A DNA stretch of 64,000 nucleotides from Rotaria socialis (taxonomy: Eukaryota; Rotifera; Eurotatoria; Philodinida; Philodinidae). The stretch covers positions 62,001-126,000 of the forward strand of contig CAJNYU010002055.1 in assembly GCA_905331475.1 (NCBI GenBank), in the 5' to 3' direction. A model generated the notes under the pieces. That model did not search any database. It saw only the letters and a program-made list of their open reading frames with translations, and was not told where the DNA came from. Of this stretch, positions 62,687 to 64,000 are shown piece after piece (position 1 is the first letter of the stretch; each line of letters opens with the position of its first letter). The translations under genes and the position numbers were made by a program.

Positions 62687-63651
62687 GAATGTCCTTGCAA
62701 AAATGTCCTTTACGAAATGTCCCCTGAATTTAGTTCCTGGAAAAAAGTCCTATAGGCAAAATGTCTTTGGTAAAAAGTGTCCTCCATGATCAAAGTGTCC
62801 TTTCAGTAAAATAAAAGCAATGGTAGTCGATAATGTTAGAAATCCAGCTTAGTTTATTATAACGGATTAAATTTCAGCTTATTTTTCATTTGCGACAAAA
62901 AAGAAAGTCCACGTAATAAATCTCGCAGTGTAATCTGGGTATTGTTGAACCGATCATATAATTCTTTGATTCGTTGTTCAGCAATTCTGGACTTTGATCG
63001 TTGGGTGTGTGCGAGAGTATGGCTGCCAAGTCTAAAAATCTGACGTTAGATCTTGAACACCAGATAAGATCATACAAAAAAATCGTTGTTTGTGGAATCT
63101 TCCATCAGTTCGTACCATCAGATTCTTGAAAGATCTTGCTGTGTTGTAAGATATGACTACAAGATTTTAGAAAAATTTTATGCAATATTAAGATCTTTCA
63201 CGAATATTATGGTACGTGCCGATCTAAGATTTCTGAGACGACGATTTTTTGCTTGATCTAACAAGATCAGATTCAGAACCTTAACAGATCTTAGTATATG
63301 ATTGTTCCCCTGGGTGTGGGTGTGCGACCTAACTGTGAACAAGAATATAGTAATACCAGACCCACAACCACACCTCACACTCACCCTTCACGATGAATAG
63401 GGATAAGATACACCAATTTCAATTCTCGGCAATTTCAATTTTTAGAGTTGGTCGAAATTGGTTGGAATAGAAATTGGTGAATCTCTAACGGCGAAGGACA
63501 TTTTCATACAAAGGACCATTTCCCAAGGATATCTTTCACGAAGGACATTTATGCTGCAGGACATCTTTTCAATGACGAAATTTCAGGGACATTTTTTCCG
63601 AGGACCAAATCCCGAGAACATTTCGTAAAGGACATTTTTGCAAGGACATTC
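62687..63651. mobile_element. 965-bp inverted-repeat element with TA duplication
   Basis: The ends are perfect inverted repeats of 34 bp, starting GAATGTCCTTGCAAAAATGT at the left and ending with its complement at the right. They continue imperfectly for ~60 bp more and are flanked by TA on both sides. Both arms are built from diverged tandem repeats of an ATGTCCTTxxxGAAA-like unit (6-9 per arm). The centre contains a minus-strand open piece (about 63037-62881) encoding RSKSRIAEQRIKELYDRF and TLRDLLRGLSFLSQM. This looks like coding sequence but is too short for a transposase. A non-autonomous TA-targeting element (Tc1/mariner-like) is the best reading. Confidence 0.7.
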
Positions 63652-64000
63652 TAGCCTGTATTCACTGAATATACCAAATAAAGTTTGTGAGATGACGCGA
63701 TAGAATACTGTCATTAATCCCTTATCTACAATTATTTATAGTATGATTCCGAAAACAGTCACAGATATAAATCAAGACGCCTAAAAAATACTCCATTTCT
63801 GATCACTTACATATTATCTTTCGATTACCTTAAATGCAATTTTATTTTTGATGAAAAACAGGCAAACTTTTGATCCATGCAATCCAAGAGAATTAAATGT
63901 AAAGATGACCAATTGGATTTTATGTTGAACGTTTTCTTTTCATTGAATATCTAAGATGTAGATTAAAGAATTCAGTAGTTAGTATTCTAAAGTAAGCAAA

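Overview
The window is nuclear DNA from a small-genome metazoan. It is strongly A+T-rich. Genes are split by many GT-AG introns, most of them about 50-76 bp with a mode near 59-60 bp, plus occasional long introns of 0.5-2.5 kb. The gene content is animal-like: condensin subunit, mRNA decapping factor, class A neuropeptide-type GPCR, GRIPAP1, FIT protein, GILT reductase and TRIAP1. Compact genes, very short introns, FG-GAP repeat debris and a truncated non-LTR element fit a bdelloid rotifer such as Rotaria or Adineta best. That assignment is inference; no species-diagnostic marker is visible. Most exon boundaries were worked out by hand from splice consensus and reading phase.

Layout, left to right. 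(1) 1-6.4 kb: end of an EB/C-type-lectin-like gene (-), a two-exon secreted protein with two thrombospondin-N/laminin-G-like repeats (-), an 11-exon WD40 gene of the WDR49/WDR64 type (+), and a four-helix membrane protein (-). (2) 7.8-16.1 kb: a ~26-exon gene for condensin subunit NCAPD2 (-). (3) 16.7-21.2 kb: transposon scraps and a broken coiled-coil gene (+). (4) 21.2-23.2 kb: a four-exon EF-hand protein (+) convergent with a GILT thiol reductase (-). (5) 25.3-34.3 kb: a ~22-exon GRIPAP1 gene (-). One 2.5-kb intron carries an opposite-strand membrane-protein gene and a hAT-type MITE. (6) 34.6-39.3 kb: a ten-exon RS-rich disordered protein (-) with TRIAP1 just upstream (-). (7) 40-47.3 kb: an orphan gene piece (-), FIT/FITM2 (-), and a complete ten-exon DCP1 gene (+) with a second hAT-type MITE in an intron. 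(8) 49.6-51.9 kb: an FG-GAP/VCBS pseudogene followed by a 5'-truncated LINE with tandem 3'UTR repeats and a poly(A) tail. (9) 54-57.3 kb: a small two-exon orphan gene (-) and a complete seven-exon GPCR (-). (10) 58.7-64 kb: a third hAT-type MITE, an unrecognised decayed gene, and a 965-bp inverted-repeat element with TA target duplication and tandem subterminal repeats.

The genes form no operon or pathway cluster. They are ordinary housekeeping and signalling genes in compact order, with mobile elements confined to introns, pseudogenes and intergenic DNA. I found no rRNA, confident tRNA, CRISPR array or prokaryote-type operon. The most unusual features are the nested opposite-strand gene whose stop lies 32 bp from a host splice site, three unrelated hAT-type MITEs with perfect 8-bp target duplications, and several intron-containing orphan genes or gene relics.
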